The position numbers and the translations under genes are program-made. From NCBI GenBank assembly GCA_973895155.1, contig OZ316898.1, positions 19,592,001 to 19,656,000 on the forward strand: DNA of 64,000 nt, read 5' to 3'. Below the pieces are notes generated by a model. It was given only the letters and a program-made list of their open reading frames with translations. It was not told where the DNA came from and did not search any database. This document shows, piece by piece, positions 10,324 to 20,920 of this stretch. Position 1 is the first letter of the stretch. Every line of letters starts with the position of its first letter. Origin of the DNA: Marsupella aquatica. Its lineage: Eukaryota; Marchantiophyta.

Positions 10324-13300
10324 ATGTGTACAGCTCTTCCAGCGCTCTTTGCGTTCTCAATGGGCTCTCGACGGATCTCCATCGTGCTCCTCTGGCTTTT
10401 GTTTGTGGCCCGTGTGGATGCTCAGAATGGGAGCATTACCGAAGTTCAGACTCTTGTGAAGTTCAAATATTTGACGGCCTTAGATACTTGGGTATTAACC
10501 AGAGGGTACTATAGTACGTGGAAGGACACAGACCAAAGTCCCTGTTCTTGGTGGGGAGTAAGTTGCTCGGAAAATTTCACGGTAACGAGGCTTATGCTTT
10601 CGGGTTGGCGATTGACGGGACTGCCAAGTCTCGGAGTTTTGTCGAACCTTACCGATCTTCGCGAGTTGGATTTGTCATGGAATAATTTCAGAAGTAGTGT
10701 CGGTGCTTTAAGCATTAGCATTCCTGACGACATCGGATCCTTGGTTGCGCTTACTCACCTTTCCCTTGCATATAACCAGTTCTCAGGTCCGATACCTAGT
10801 AACATTTCTGCCTGCCGCAGCCTACAGTACCTAAATATGGGATACAATGAACTTACCGGTGTGCTCCCCGATCTGAGCGTCTTGCGCAACCTACAGTTTC
10901 TCTACGCCGAAGGCAATCAACTTAGTGGCCCTTTGCCGCAATGGCTAGGGCAATTACACAGCCTTCAGGCGGTGAAACTGTCGGGTAACAATTTTACTGG
11001 TAAAGTCCCCTCTCTTTCGAACCTAACCGAGCTATTGGAGATAGTACTTGATGGCAACGCCTTTACGGGGTTTGAAGAGCCAGTGTTCCCAGGTTCAAAG
11101 AGTTTAGAGAACTTGTCCGTGCAGGGCAATCAACTAGGGGGTCCGATTCCACCTAGCATTACTAATTTTCGGAATATGAGGATCCTTAATATGTCCAACA
11201 ACCAACTCATTGGCCAGATCCCTCGTGGGTTTGTGCTAAATATGAGCCAAGCCATCTGGTTGGATTTATCTTATAATCAACTCACGGGAAACATCCCTTC
11301 GAATTTGCTGCAGCCTACTACCATTGCCGTTTATATGCCCATCTTGAGGCTCTCAAACAATCGTCTGACTGGTTCGATACCATTCGATGGAACCCAGCAA
11401 TACCATTACGATACCTTAGATTTTAGTAACAATAAGCTGAGTGGATCAATTCCTTCCATTTGCAACAATGGAAGTAGCCTTTTCTCCCACTTTTGGCTTC
11501 AAAACAACCAGCTAGAAGGAGACATTGTCGATTTTCTCGCGCACTCTTATTCTTGTATAGTGGACTTGCAAGTAGCAAACAATTCCTTCAGTGGGGATCT
11601 GTCGAGAATAACTTCTATCAGTGAGACTAGTATGGATTTGGTTAGGAAGCGATCGCTACTACAAACCGTAGACCTCAGCAACAACAGTTTTTGGATGAGT
11701 ACCACAGAAGCCAATCCTGATCCATTGAGGGTTTTGCTGGAGTTTTTTGTGCTCAATACATCTGTGACGAATTTTCGAATCCCAGGGAACAATTTCTCCG
11801 GAATTCGTCTACCTGCATACTTCTCCGTCGCGGCAGATTCCCTCAATTTTCTGGATTTAAGTCACAATCATCTGATGGGGAACATATCTGACGCAGCATT
11901 CAACAGCAGATGGTTCCCGGCAGTCCAATCTTTGAACTTGTCTAACAATGACTTGACGGGACCAATCCCGGAAGCCATTGTCATGCTTCCGAAAATAGTG
12001 CTTCTTGATCTCTCCAACAATAGTCTATCTGGGTCGTTTCCTTCCATACTGCCAGCAAGTATCAAGCTTCTCTTTGCAGGCAATGATGGACTTTGCGGTG
12101 GTCCCTTACGAGCTTGTACGCAAGCGACACGTTCACAATGGTGGATATTGGTCGTTGGAATTGGGGGTTCTATTATAATAGTTGTGTTAAGTTGTTTGGT
12201 TGTTGCGTGGCGATGGAGAGTGTACCGCAAAATGCACCAACAAGATGCTGATTTAATCAAAACACTGCTGGAGAGAGAATCAGCATCGTTGATGTCCCTT
12301 CGCGAGCTGAAGAAAGCGACAAACAACTTTGCTGAGGATTCACAAATAGGAGAGGGAGGCTTTGGGACTGTCTACACAGGCAAACTTAATGACGGAACCA
12401 AAGTGGCCATCAAGAGAAGCAAGTTCGAAGGATTGGAGAAGGACAAACAACGATTCTTGAACGAGGTCAGGATATTGTCCCAAGTAAACCACCGTCATCT
12501 TGTGAAGCTCCTCGGTTGTTGCATGGAGAACAAGATTGCTTTGCTTGTCTTTGAATTTGTTTCAAATGGCACACTCCAAGAACATCTTCAAGGAAAGACT
12601 GAGGGTATACATTTGAGCTGGAAACAACGGCTTCAGATTGCGATTCAAACAGCAGATTCTCTAAACTATCTTCATTCAGCTGCAAGTTTCCCAATTTATC
12701 ATCGGGATGTCAAGTCGGCCAACATACTGTTAGACAAGGATCTTAATGCCAAAGTGGCAGATTTTGGAATCTCGAAGTTGGCTCCCCTCGAAGCGACGCA
12801 TGTTTCAACAGTTGCAATCCAAGGCACCATGGGCTATATGGATCCCGAATACTACACCTCCTACAAACTAACCGATAAAAGTGACGTGTACAGCTTTGGT
12901 GTGGTCCTATTGGAACTCATCTCAGCAAAGGCTGTCATAGACTTTATGAGGGGTGAAGAAAAAACCAGTTTGGTGAATTTTGCAAGCATACACGTCGAGA
13001 ATGGGGACTTGCAAGAACTGATCGATCAGGCTCTTCTGGAGACCTACAATGATTCGACCGGTAATGGCAGGGAGTCAATCTTGAATGTGGGCAGGCTAGC
13101 TCTGAAGTGTCTGCAGATACGATCCAAGGCCAGACCAAGCATGCACGAGGTGTGGAAAGAGCTGCAAGATATATGGCTGGCGCTTTCATGCACGTCCGAG
13201 GAATTGTGCTCTATTAATGATGAAAATAATGACATACTGCACAATTACGCAATTATCCTATCTGAATCTTCCCCTTCTGGATCTTCCCCTTCCAGTTGCC

Positions 13301-13353
13301 CTAGTTTTAGTGTAAAAAGTGATGATGGTAGTATTGAGATGTCATTAAGGTAA
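10324..13353 (+). CDS. LRR receptor-like protein kinase with WAK-like kinase domain (copy 1, intact)
   Basis: A single open frame of 1009 residues, apparently intronless. The first ATG is at 10324; an in-frame ATG at 10360 begins a better signal peptide (MGSRRISIVLLWLLFVARVDA). The ectodomain starts with an LRRNT-type segment (CSWWGVSC, residues 74-81), then a long run of about 24-residue LxxLxLxxNxLxGxIP repeats with many N-glycosylation sites to about residue 590. A transmembrane helix spans about 608-630. The cytoplasmic kinase has the Gly loop IGEGGFGTVY (674-683), Lys697 in VAIK, catalytic HRDVKSANILLD with Asp795, DFG Asp813 and GTMGYMDPEYY near 840. It is therefore an RD kinase expected to be active. 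The kinase resembles the WAK-like group (IYHRDVKSANILLD, DVYSFGVVLLELISAKAVID), while the ectodomain is LRR. It probably senses an extracellular ligand at the plasma membrane; the ligand is unknown. Confidence 0.92.
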   Translation: MCTALPALFAFSMGSRRISIVLLWLLFVARVDAQNGSITEVQTLVKFKYLTALDTWVLTRGYYSTWKDTDQSPCSWWGVSCSENFTVTRLMLSGWRLTGLPSLGVLSNLTDLRELDLSWNNFRSSVGALSISIPDDIGSLVALTHLSLAYNQFSGPIPSNISACRSLQYLNMGYNELTGVLPDLSVLRNLQFLYAEGNQLSGPLPQWLGQLHSLQAVKLSGNNFTGKVPSLSNLTELLEIVLDGNAFTGFEEPVFPGSKSLENLSVQGNQLGGPIPPSITNFRNMRILNMSNNQLIGQIPRGFVLNMSQAIWLDLSYNQLTGNIPSNLLQPTTIAVYMPILRLSNNRLTGSIPFDGTQQYHYDTLDFSNNKLSGSIPSICNNGSSLFSHFWLQNNQLEGDIVDFLAHSYSCIVDLQVANNSFSGDLSRITSISETSMDLVRKRSLLQTVDLSNNSFWMSTTEANPDPLRVLLEFFVLNTSVTNFRIPGNNFSGIRLPAYFSVAADSLNFLDLSHNHLMGNISDAAFNSRWFPAVQSLNLSNNDLTGPIPEAIVMLPKIVLLDLSNNSLSGSFPSILPASIKLLFAGNDGLCGGPLRACTQATRSQWWILVVGIGGSIIIVVLSCLVVAWRWRVYRKMHQQDADLIKTLLERESASLMSLRELKKATNNFAEDSQIGEGGFGTVYTGKLNDGTKVAIKRSKFEGLEKDKQRFLNEVRILSQVNHRHLVKLLGCCMENKIALLVFEFVSNGTLQEHLQGKTEGIHLSWKQRLQIAIQTADSLNYLHSAASFPIYHRDVKSANILLDKDLNAKVADFGISKLAPLEATHVSTVAIQGTMGYMDPEYYTSYKLTDKSDVYSFGVVLLELISAKAVIDFMRGEEKTSLVNFASIHVENGDLQELIDQALLETYNDSTGNGRESILNVGRLALKCLQIRSKARPSMHEVWKELQDIWLALSCTSEELCSINDENNDILHNYAIILSESSPSGSSPSSCPSFSVKSDDGSIEMSLR

Positions 13354-14011
13354 TCGGCCTCAGTAGTGGCCTGCATGCCACAGAGGTTAAGAAAATTGTG
13401 GGTCAGATATATTGAGGTTAAATTCGTACGTATCAGAGAACAGCTGTTAAGGTCTCCCATCCTTAGTTTGAGGAATCTATTGAAAAATGGTACCAGTCGA
13501 AGGCTCACTGCAGTAACTTATTGTAGCAGGCCGAGAGCAAGCAGGTGAAGAATTGTAGATAGCTAGCCTAGGTTGAGAGAAGTCCTCACGTTTGATTGAA
13601 TTGCCTGGCTTGCACGTTATAAGGGTCAGAATTTGTGCCACACAGCTATCTCTTGCATCAATGGGGTCTGGGAACCCGGAGCCATACTCTGGTCTTCTAG
13701 GTGCAGCTACTCCTGTTCGTAGCGTACAGGTTGGCCTTTGGGATTTGCCTTTGGGTTTTGTAGGTTTACGTACTATGTACAAATTGAGTTCTTAGTTTCT
13801 TGTAGATTTAATTAATTATAAAGCCTGAATATGATCAAGAGTCCTGAATCGCTTTCTAAGAGAATTGCAACACGTTCATGTGTGTTGCAGAGTTTAACAA
13901 CGTAGCCTTATAGTTCAGATCTACCTCTTGAAATCACTTTTCTTGTCATTGACAGTCTCTTGCAGAGTAGAAGCAATGTTTCTTGGTTTTTTCGTCGGTA
14001 GAGATTAAGAT

Positions 14012-14036
14012 TAACCCTAAACCCTAAACCCCTAAC
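14012..14036 (+). repeat. Interstitial telomeric repeat (CCCTAAA)n
   Basis: About three and a half units of the plant telomere repeat (CCCTAAA strand, one unit with an extra C) lie immediately beyond the point where the two duplicated blocks stop matching. Block 2 has no such repeat at the corresponding place (52583). Confidence 0.85.
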
Positions 14037-14219
14037 CAACTGTGGTCCCCTATTTTGGCCCTTCTTGGACTCAAACCCAACCACTTGGACGCAAAGCTAA
14101 GTTGTTATGCCCATAACTTTTTGGTAAGATGTTTCTAGGTGAGCTATATTAGCCCATTGTGATCAGGCCTACACATTGCTCATGCCCAAGCACTCAAATT
14201 CATCATATGTTGAGGTTCT

Positions 14220-14530
14220 GGGAAACAACAACAAAAATTCCTCGCACGAGCAAATTTTTGCTCATACGACCCCTAAATTTTTTATTTCCAACTTACTCCC
14301 TTGTTAACAACCTGGTCGATAACATACATTTTTGTAACTCATGTTTTTGCCACCAAACTTGCTACCCATTTGGAGTCATTAAAAACATAAAATATATGAA
14401 AGGCAAAAAAAGCAAAAGAAATTAAAAACCACTGGTGTCTAGCTAATAACACTTTCCTAGATAACAAAACTCCTGTTTGCTCGCATTATACAATACCTCA
14501 AGCAGGTCTCCTAGCTAACAAAACGAGTAT
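14220..14530 (+). repeat. Dispersed repeat family R1, copy 1 (diverged)
   Basis: About 300 bp of non-coding sequence recognisably related to 61800-62110 (same strand) and 53515-53770 (opposite strand). Shared landmarks in order are a GAGCAAA..TTGTATGACCCCT-like stretch, AACTACCTGG..GGTAACA, CATCTGGAGTC, a poly-A-rich CAAAAA stretch, and AGTGTCTTGCTAATAACA. No coding potential is seen, so it is probably a non-autonomous transposon. Surrounding 14037-14731 shows nothing else. Confidence 0.6.
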
Positions 14531-14731
14531 AACCACCGTTATAATAAACCACAAATAGTTACTCGTAAAAACAAATGGGTGGTAAATTGTTTGGAATTTG
14601 TCTTTTTGGAATTTTTTATTTTTTAACTTTGTACAGTTGACATTTATTTGCACCAGAGCTAGTAATAGTATTGCCTGATACTAGGAAAAAGTTGTAGTGT
14701 TTTAAATTATTTTGGAACTTTTTAGATAAAT

Positions 14732-15050
14732 TTTTAATGACACTTTTTAGATTGTTTTGTTTATTAGTAACAGTGAGTAAAGCTTTTAATGACACATTTT
14801 TTAGATTGTTTTGTTTATTAGAACAGGCCGGGCCGGGCAGGGATAGGCCGGGACAGGCCAGGGGTCGGGCCGGGAGAGGCCGGGGTTGGGGCCGGGAGAG
14901 GCCGGGAGAGGCCGGGAGAGGGTTGGGGCCAGGCAGGGCCGGGAGAGGCCAGGATAGGCTGGGGGTCGGGCCGGGACAGGGTTGGGGCAAGGTGTGAGCC
15001 AGCCGGGGCCAGGAGGTCATGGCCGGGCCGGGCTGGGCCGGGAAGAGTTG
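14732..15050 (+). repeat. 52-bp tandem repeat followed by GGCCGGG minisatellite
   Basis: A 52-bp AT-rich unit (TTTTAATGACAC..TTAGATTGTTTTGTTTATTA) is repeated at 14732 and 14784. It is followed directly by about 220 bp of degenerate GGCCGGG/GGCCAGG units with runs of G on the plus strand. The composition change from AT-rich to about 70% G+C is abrupt. Frames running through it are low-complexity and not genes. From 15051 to 15523 nothing is seen except a 38-bp module (15345-15382) shared with 38430-38467. Confidence 0.8.
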
Positions 15051-15523
15051 CAAGTTAACTAACTCTAAAGCCTCTATTTGCCAAGCCTCTATTTTTCAGG
15101 CAAGTCCAAACCAGGTGAAAATACACTTGCCATCCTCAGGTGAAGATGGAGACACTGAAGATGGAGAAACAATGCCCTCCAATGCCATGATGTGGAAACA
15201 AGTTACAGAGTAGTACGTTAGACGTACAGGGCTCTGTCAAAATTGGCGAAGAGATCAAAATGGGGCTCAAGCATGGGAGAAAGCCCGAAACATTCCTCGT
15301 CAGATTTTTCCCTCTACTTCTTTGGTCAGTGGCTCGGATCATTATTGTAGCTGAAGTTGCAGCGGGCGCAGGCTTGGAGCTGTTCCCTCGCTGAATTTTT
15401 TGAAAGCGCCGCAAATGTTTTGAAGTTCCATGAATGCATTTGCCGAATGTTGCAACTTTGAAAATTGGAGTTCCCTCGCTCAATGCGCGGAATCTGAATT
15501 GGTTCGGATCTACATTCGCGAAG

Positions 15524-17029
15524 ATGGCGTTTACAGGCAACATGTCTCCGCTGAACAATCAAGTTCTTCAGCATCCAGATCGACTCCGCTATTCACCTGG
15601 TGAAGTTGTGATTCTGGACTCTCAGCTTCCTGAAGCCGGAGTCGACATACAATTGCCAGTTCCAGCAATGGCCATAGGCGGCAATAATCGGAAGCTCTTG
15701 CCACAACATCTCGCACACATTGTTGATTGGTTGGAAGTACCTGAGAACTTTGCCATGCTGAATGGGACGAGTAGTCGGCCGTTTGTCACCCGTAAACATC
15801 CTCCGAAGAAGACAGTGTTCAAAAAAATGCTCATCGACCTTCATGACGCTGGGTTCCCCAAATTTGTGACAACAGGCGATAACCTTGACAAACGGTCTCA
15901 GCGTTTCATCAAAAAATACAAGGAGGCACTAGCGATAAAGCGAGACTGTGGTGCTGGATTGACAGATGCGGAGTTGAGGCAGGGTCTTACTCTGGCCAAT
16001 AAGTATGAGAAGATTTGCCCTCATTTTGAGCGGATGCATGCCATTTATGGGGAGAGGGCGAAATGTTTCACCTCCGAGCACAATCGCTGCTGGTCTGCCA
16101 GGTCACCGTGAATTGTATGTTGACAAAGGATCTGATGATGACGAGGTGCCTCAATCCGAAGTGCCAACTCAAGATCCCCTAGATTATAACAATTTGCGTA
16201 AGTTCAAACTTTAAATCCCTCAAATCCTCAATTCTTGAATTCTTGAATTCTGAAAATTTACATCTTCTACAATGTGGGAGCGCAAGTTATTTAGGCCTTT
16301 CAATTGTATCATGTTGCAGGTGATGAAAATTTTGATTTTGCTCAAACTCTATCGGACGATGACGTCGATGCCTCTGATGCTGCTGCGGGCTTCAACAGCG
16401 TACCTCAAGAACCAGTCCTTCCCACACCAGGTGACAACCAATCACCCCCTACATCAAGTCAACCTACTGTGGAGGAACCAATGTCCACTCCAACACCCAC
16501 AAGGTCACAAGGACAAAGCAGAGGCACTAACTCTACTCATGCAACTCCTACGAACTCCACTCATGCAAGTCCTATTGTCACTCAGGAACGAGGTGCCCAA
16601 CGACCCAGACAGGGGAAGAGGCCATCAGCCACACAAACCTCGTCAAGGCCCAATCTTGCTGAGGTGTATGCTGAGAAATTGGCAGAAAAGAATGCCTTTA
16701 GGATTCAAATGATTGATGCCAAGGACAGATGGCGCGCCCAAGAAATTGCAGATCGGAAGGAGGCCAGAGAAGCAGATGCCGCGACATAGAAGGCTATGCT
16801 TGATGCCCAATCTGCAGAAGTGGCAAGAAGAGAACGGGTTCAACGCAAACAAGAGGAGAAACGAGTCAGAGTTGATATGACTCACTAGCTTGCTATTATC
16901 AAGGCGCAACAAGCCACAGTCTTGTTGACTGAGCTTGTAAGGCAAAATCGGACCGCAGAGCAGTTTAGGGAATTCAAGGCCATTATCGACGAAGGGGCTA
17001 CGTTTATCCCCGACTCGGTTGGCCCATAA
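15524..17029 (+). pseudogene. SANT/Myb-like transposon-associated DNA-binding protein, decayed
   Basis: Two exons can be read. Exon 1 is 15524-16197 (ATG 15524; an in-frame ATG also lies at 15434), followed by an intron at 16198-16319 with GTAAGT and TTGCAG borders. Exon 2 is 16320-17029. Exon 1 carries a trihelix/SANT-like block (WLEVPENFAMLNG, GAGLTDAELRQG, CPHFERMHAIYGER) resembling accessory proteins of cut-and-paste elements. Exon 2 encodes a Ser/Thr/Pro-rich linker and a charged coiled coil. The gene is broken by a frameshift near 16060, after which a second frame carries the similarity, and by in-frame TAG codons at 16787-16789 and 16886-16888, with the frame otherwise open to TAA 17027-17029. 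A Harbinger-type element is a plausible source because Harbinger remnants lie nearby; that link is inferred. Confidence 0.65.
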
Positions 17030-17143
17030 CAGTTCTGCAATTATGGTCAATTGTGTTGGAGTATGACATTTTATTCCATTTCTGACATGGAGTTATTTAC
17101 AAATGCTGTGGCACATTTCCCACTTCTCCCCGTTGTATTCCTA

Positions 17144-17148
17144 CTTCA
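17144..17148. repeat. Target-site duplication (CTTCA), left copy
   Basis: CTTCA directly precedes the left LTR and is repeated at 23764-23768 directly after the right LTR, a 5-bp duplication as expected for retroviral-type integration. Confidence 0.95.
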
Positions 17149-17492
17149 TGTTGAGCATAGACGACATTCGTAACGGCAAGCCCATGAACCATCCAACGCA
17201 CAAGAGTCGACACAGAGAGATACGTGGTTCACCTCCACATGAGGCTACGTCCACGGGAACACACAAGAGCTTTACTGCACTCTAGGCCGACCGGCCATAC
17301 CAAGCATCCATAGCACAAGCTCTCTCTATCTCTCAACTAGCTCTATAAAAATGAGCCTTTATTCCACCAGGGTCTGGCATCAGCCCTGGCTATATGCACA
17401 ACAGCACTACCGCTAACCTTAGCTAGGTCCTAACCTGAGTTAGCCTAACTATGGTTAGCAAAAGAGTCACAAGACTAGAGCAATATCTAACA
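17149..17492 (-). repeat. Copia 3' LTR, with polypurine tract alongside
   Basis: 344 bp matching 23420-23763. On the minus strand it is immediately preceded by the purine-rich AAGGGGGAGTT (within 17493-17505), the likely polypurine tract priming plus-strand synthesis. Confidence 0.95.
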
Positions 17493-17699
17493 AACTCCCC
17501 CTTGACTCTTGTCTTGGGGACTGGACTAAATGCTACCATATGGAATCCTCAGCGGGAAGTTCTAGACAATCACCAAACCAGGTCTCCCCCTAAAAACCAC
17601 AAGGGTTAACTAAGGGTTAACTAGAACTAAGCCGTAGCCTAACAGGAATGAGTAATCCATATACAAATAGTCACACATTGCTAAATAACTCTACTTGCA

Positions 17700-20600
17700 C
17701 TACAACTGCAAAACCTGCAAAGTAGCACGGTGTCTTGAGAAACTCTCCAAAGGAATCACTTTGGTAAAGGCATCAGCAGGATTGAGCTTTCCATCAATCT
17801 TGACTAGCTCAAAAGTTTTATCAGACACTGCTTGCCTGATAAAATGGTACCTGATATCAATGTGCTTCACCCTGCTATCCATCACCTGGTTAGCAGCCAA
17901 GTGAAGAGCACTCTGACTATCACAGTTTAGAGTCATTTTTCCATGCTCTAAACCCATCTTCACGATCAACTTATCCAACCAAATTGCTTCCTTTGCTGCT
18001 TCTGTTACTGCAACATACTCTGCTTTTGTAGTAGACTGAGATATGCACTTCTGCAAGGTAGATTTCCAACTGATACATCCTCCTCCAAGAGTGTAAACAA
18101 ACCCAGTTGTAGACCTCCTGTATCCAGACAGCCTCCATAGTCAGAATCTACATAGCCAACCAATGTTCTATCTGATCTGTTATCAAATAGTAATCCATAG
18201 TCCTGTGTTCCCTTCACATACCTGAGAATCCATTTCACAGCTTCCCAGTGTACCTTCCCTGGATTTGACATGAATCTGCTAACCTTGCCCATCGCTAGGG
18301 CCAAGTCAGGCCTAGTACAAGTCATCAAATACATCAGACTGCCTACTGCCTTCTCATACGGAATCTTAGCCATCAGACCTTTCTCCACAGCATCCGTAGG
18401 AGAGAAAGCCGATGATAACTTGAAATGTGAAGCTAAAGGAATACTCACTGGCTTACAGTTCTCCATGTTGAATCGTGCAAGTACTTTCCTTGCATACTGG
18501 CCTTGACTCAAGCATAACTGTCCAGTCTCACAGTTCCTAAAAATCTCCATCCCTAAGATCCTCTTGGCCTTACCAAGATCCTTCATCCTGAATTCAACAC
18601 TCAATTTCGCCTTGAGACTGTCAACCTTAGATTGATCTTTAGCCACAATCAGCATGTCATCCACATAGATCACCAGAATGATGAAACCGAATACATCATT
18701 CTTGACTGATTTCGTATACACACAAGGATCATACACCATCCTTGTAAAACCTTGAGCAAGCATGAAATCATCAAACCGCTTGTTCCATTGTCTGGGAGAC
18801 TGCTTCAATCCATACAAGGACTTGAGCAATCTGCACACTAAGTTCTCTTGGCCTTTCTTCATAAAGCCTAGTGGTTGTCTCATGAAGATCATCTCTTCCA
18901 AGTTGCCATAGAGAAAAGCAGTAACAGCATCCATCTGATCCATCACCAGACCAAAAAACACAACAAGCTGACACAAGATCCGAATTGTGGAATACTTAGC
19001 TACCGGTGAAAAGACCTCATTGTAATCCACTCCTTTCTCCTGAGTGAATCCCTTGGCAACAAGCCGTGCCTTGTAGATCTTATCTCCACCCTCTGAAGGA
19101 CTGTCCTTCAACTTGTAAATCCACTTGCTGTCCACCACTTGCTGACCTCTTGGAAGCTCCACCAGCTCCCATGTCTTGTTGTCACTCAAAGATTGCAACT
19201 CCCTCTGCATTGCTGCATTCCACTCATGCTTCTGCTCTAAAGCACAAGCCTCACTATACAAAGAAGGCTCTCCTTCTTCCAAGATCAAAGCCATATCATC
19301 TTCATCAGGTGCAATGTCAATATCATCTAGCTTAGATGAGTCTGCCCGTTGACCATACCTGGTAGGAGCTCTAGTAGAACGACTGGAAGTTCTTCTAGTA
19401 GATGACTCAGGCTGATCTGCTGCTGCTGCTGCTGGTTGAATTTGAGGTACCCCAGCAACAATCTGCTCCTCTTGTTCCATCACAGAAACCAGCTCCAAGC
19501 CCGAAGCTTCTCCATCTCTCCTGTCATGAACTGCATCATGACTAATCTCCCCCTCAACCCGGTCCGGGATGGGAGATTTCCCCTTGTCAGTATGGGAGTC
19601 CTGAGAACTCTCACCCTCCTTTGATGATCTGGATTCATTAAAGGACACATCTCTACTGACAATTAGTTTACAAGTTACTGGATCCCATAACCTATAACCC
19701 TTAACACCTTTCTGATAGCCAAGGAAAATGCACTTCTTCGACTTGGACTCCAGCTTGGATCGAAGCTGGGAAGGTGTAAGCACATAAGCATCACATCCAA
19801 AAATCCTCAGATGTGAGTAATCTGCTGGACGCCCGTACCTCATTTCAAATGGCGTCTTGAATCCAATAGAACTGGATGGAGAAAAATTTACCAAATAAGC
19901 TGCAGTGTTGACAGCTTCAGCCCAAAACTCATGTGGTAAGCATGATTGACTCAATATACTCCTCGAGCGGTCCAATAGTGTTCGGTTGAGTCTCTCAGAA
20001 ACACCATTCTGCTGAGGAGTATAACTTGTTGTGAGATGACGAGTAATCTCCTGCTCCTTACAATACGTTCCAAATTCCACGGAATTGTATTCACCGCCGT
20101 TATCCGATCGAAGATATCTCACCTTATTACCAGTCTGATTCTCAACTTGGGCTTTCCACTCCTTAAAAGTGGCAAAAACATCAGACTTATTGTGTAGAAA
20201 GTATATCCACACATACCTTGAGTAATCGTCTATGAACGTGACATAGTATAACCGTCCAGAATGTGAGGGAGTAGGGGCTGGACCCCACACATCACTATGT
20301 ACATACTCAAGTACCTCCTTGCTGGTGTGAGTTCCAACTCCGAAGGGTTTCCTGTGCTGCTTCCCTAGCACACAGTGCTCATAAAATTCCAACTTACAAG
20401 ATTGCAAATTAGAAAGTAATCCTTTCTTCTGAAGAATAACCAAACCTTTTTCACTCATGTGGCCCAAATGGAAGTGCCACAGCCGGGCCGTCTCCTCATG
20501 AGATAAGGTTACATTGGCTTTATCACAAACTACACTGCCCTCCAAAACGTATAGATTGCTATGTCTCTTTCCCTTCATTACAACTTTAGTACTAGTTGAA

Positions 20601-20920
20601 ACCTGAAGGACACCATTAGCAGAGCTCCACTGATGGCCATTTGCTTCTAAAACTCCAAGTGAAATGAGATTTTTCATCATGCTGGGAATATGTCTCACAT
20701 TCCTCAACGTTCTCACAACACCATCAAACATCTGAAATCTTACAGATCCAAGTCCAACAACTTGACATGGGATTCCATTTCCCATCAACACTGACCCGTT
20801 GGAAACCGTGTAAGAACTGAAACAATCTCTCCTAGAGCAAATGTGAAAAGTACATGCACTATCTAGAATCCAGTCATCTTTACCTGGATTTGACACTACG
20901 TTGAGAGCATAACTTTGACA
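17700..20920 (-). pseudogene. Copia pol (protease-integrase-RT-RNase H), frameshifted
   Basis: The frame continues that of gag across a TGA (20921-20923). It begins with the protease motif DSAC (about 20840), followed by the integrase zinc-binding HLGH..C..C, the integrase catalytic segments VHSDVWG, FIDDYSRY and NGVSERLNRTL, the copia reverse transcriptase with YVDDMLI, and RNase H with GYVDSDYGG. There is no independent ATG near its 5' end, in line with translation as part of a gag-pol polyprotein. A single-base loss near 18112 shifts the frame inside RNase H; the remaining RNase H sequence, including CDSQSALHLAAN, is intact in another frame down to 17700. All visible catalytic residues upstream of the shift are kept. 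Confidence 0.93.

Larger units (their letters stand above)
8958..14008 (+). repeat. Segmental duplication, block 1 (pairs with 47706-52583)
   Basis: About 5 kb is collinear with 47706-52583, including more than 1.3 kb upstream of the receptor kinase, the whole gene and about 650 bp downstream. Matching starts at GAGGATTTTAAGATTAT and stops after GTCGGTRGAGATTA, beyond which block 1 passes into a telomeric repeat and block 2 into unrelated sequence. Differences are single bases and small indels, apart from a net 140-bp deletion in block 2 over the start of the kinase gene. Gene-free parts (8958-10077, 13354-14008) hold promoter and 3' untranslated sequence. Confidence 0.95.

Noticed and set aside
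11868-12326. 152-codon antisense frame inside receptor kinase 1 (also 50458-50916 in copy 2)
   Set aside because: Lies entirely antisense to the LRR-transmembrane coding region; its preservation in both copies follows from the sense-strand coding constraint.
14616-15053. Proline/glycine-rich frames on both strands
   Set aside because: They are low-complexity translation of the GGCCGGG minisatellite and the flanking repeat.
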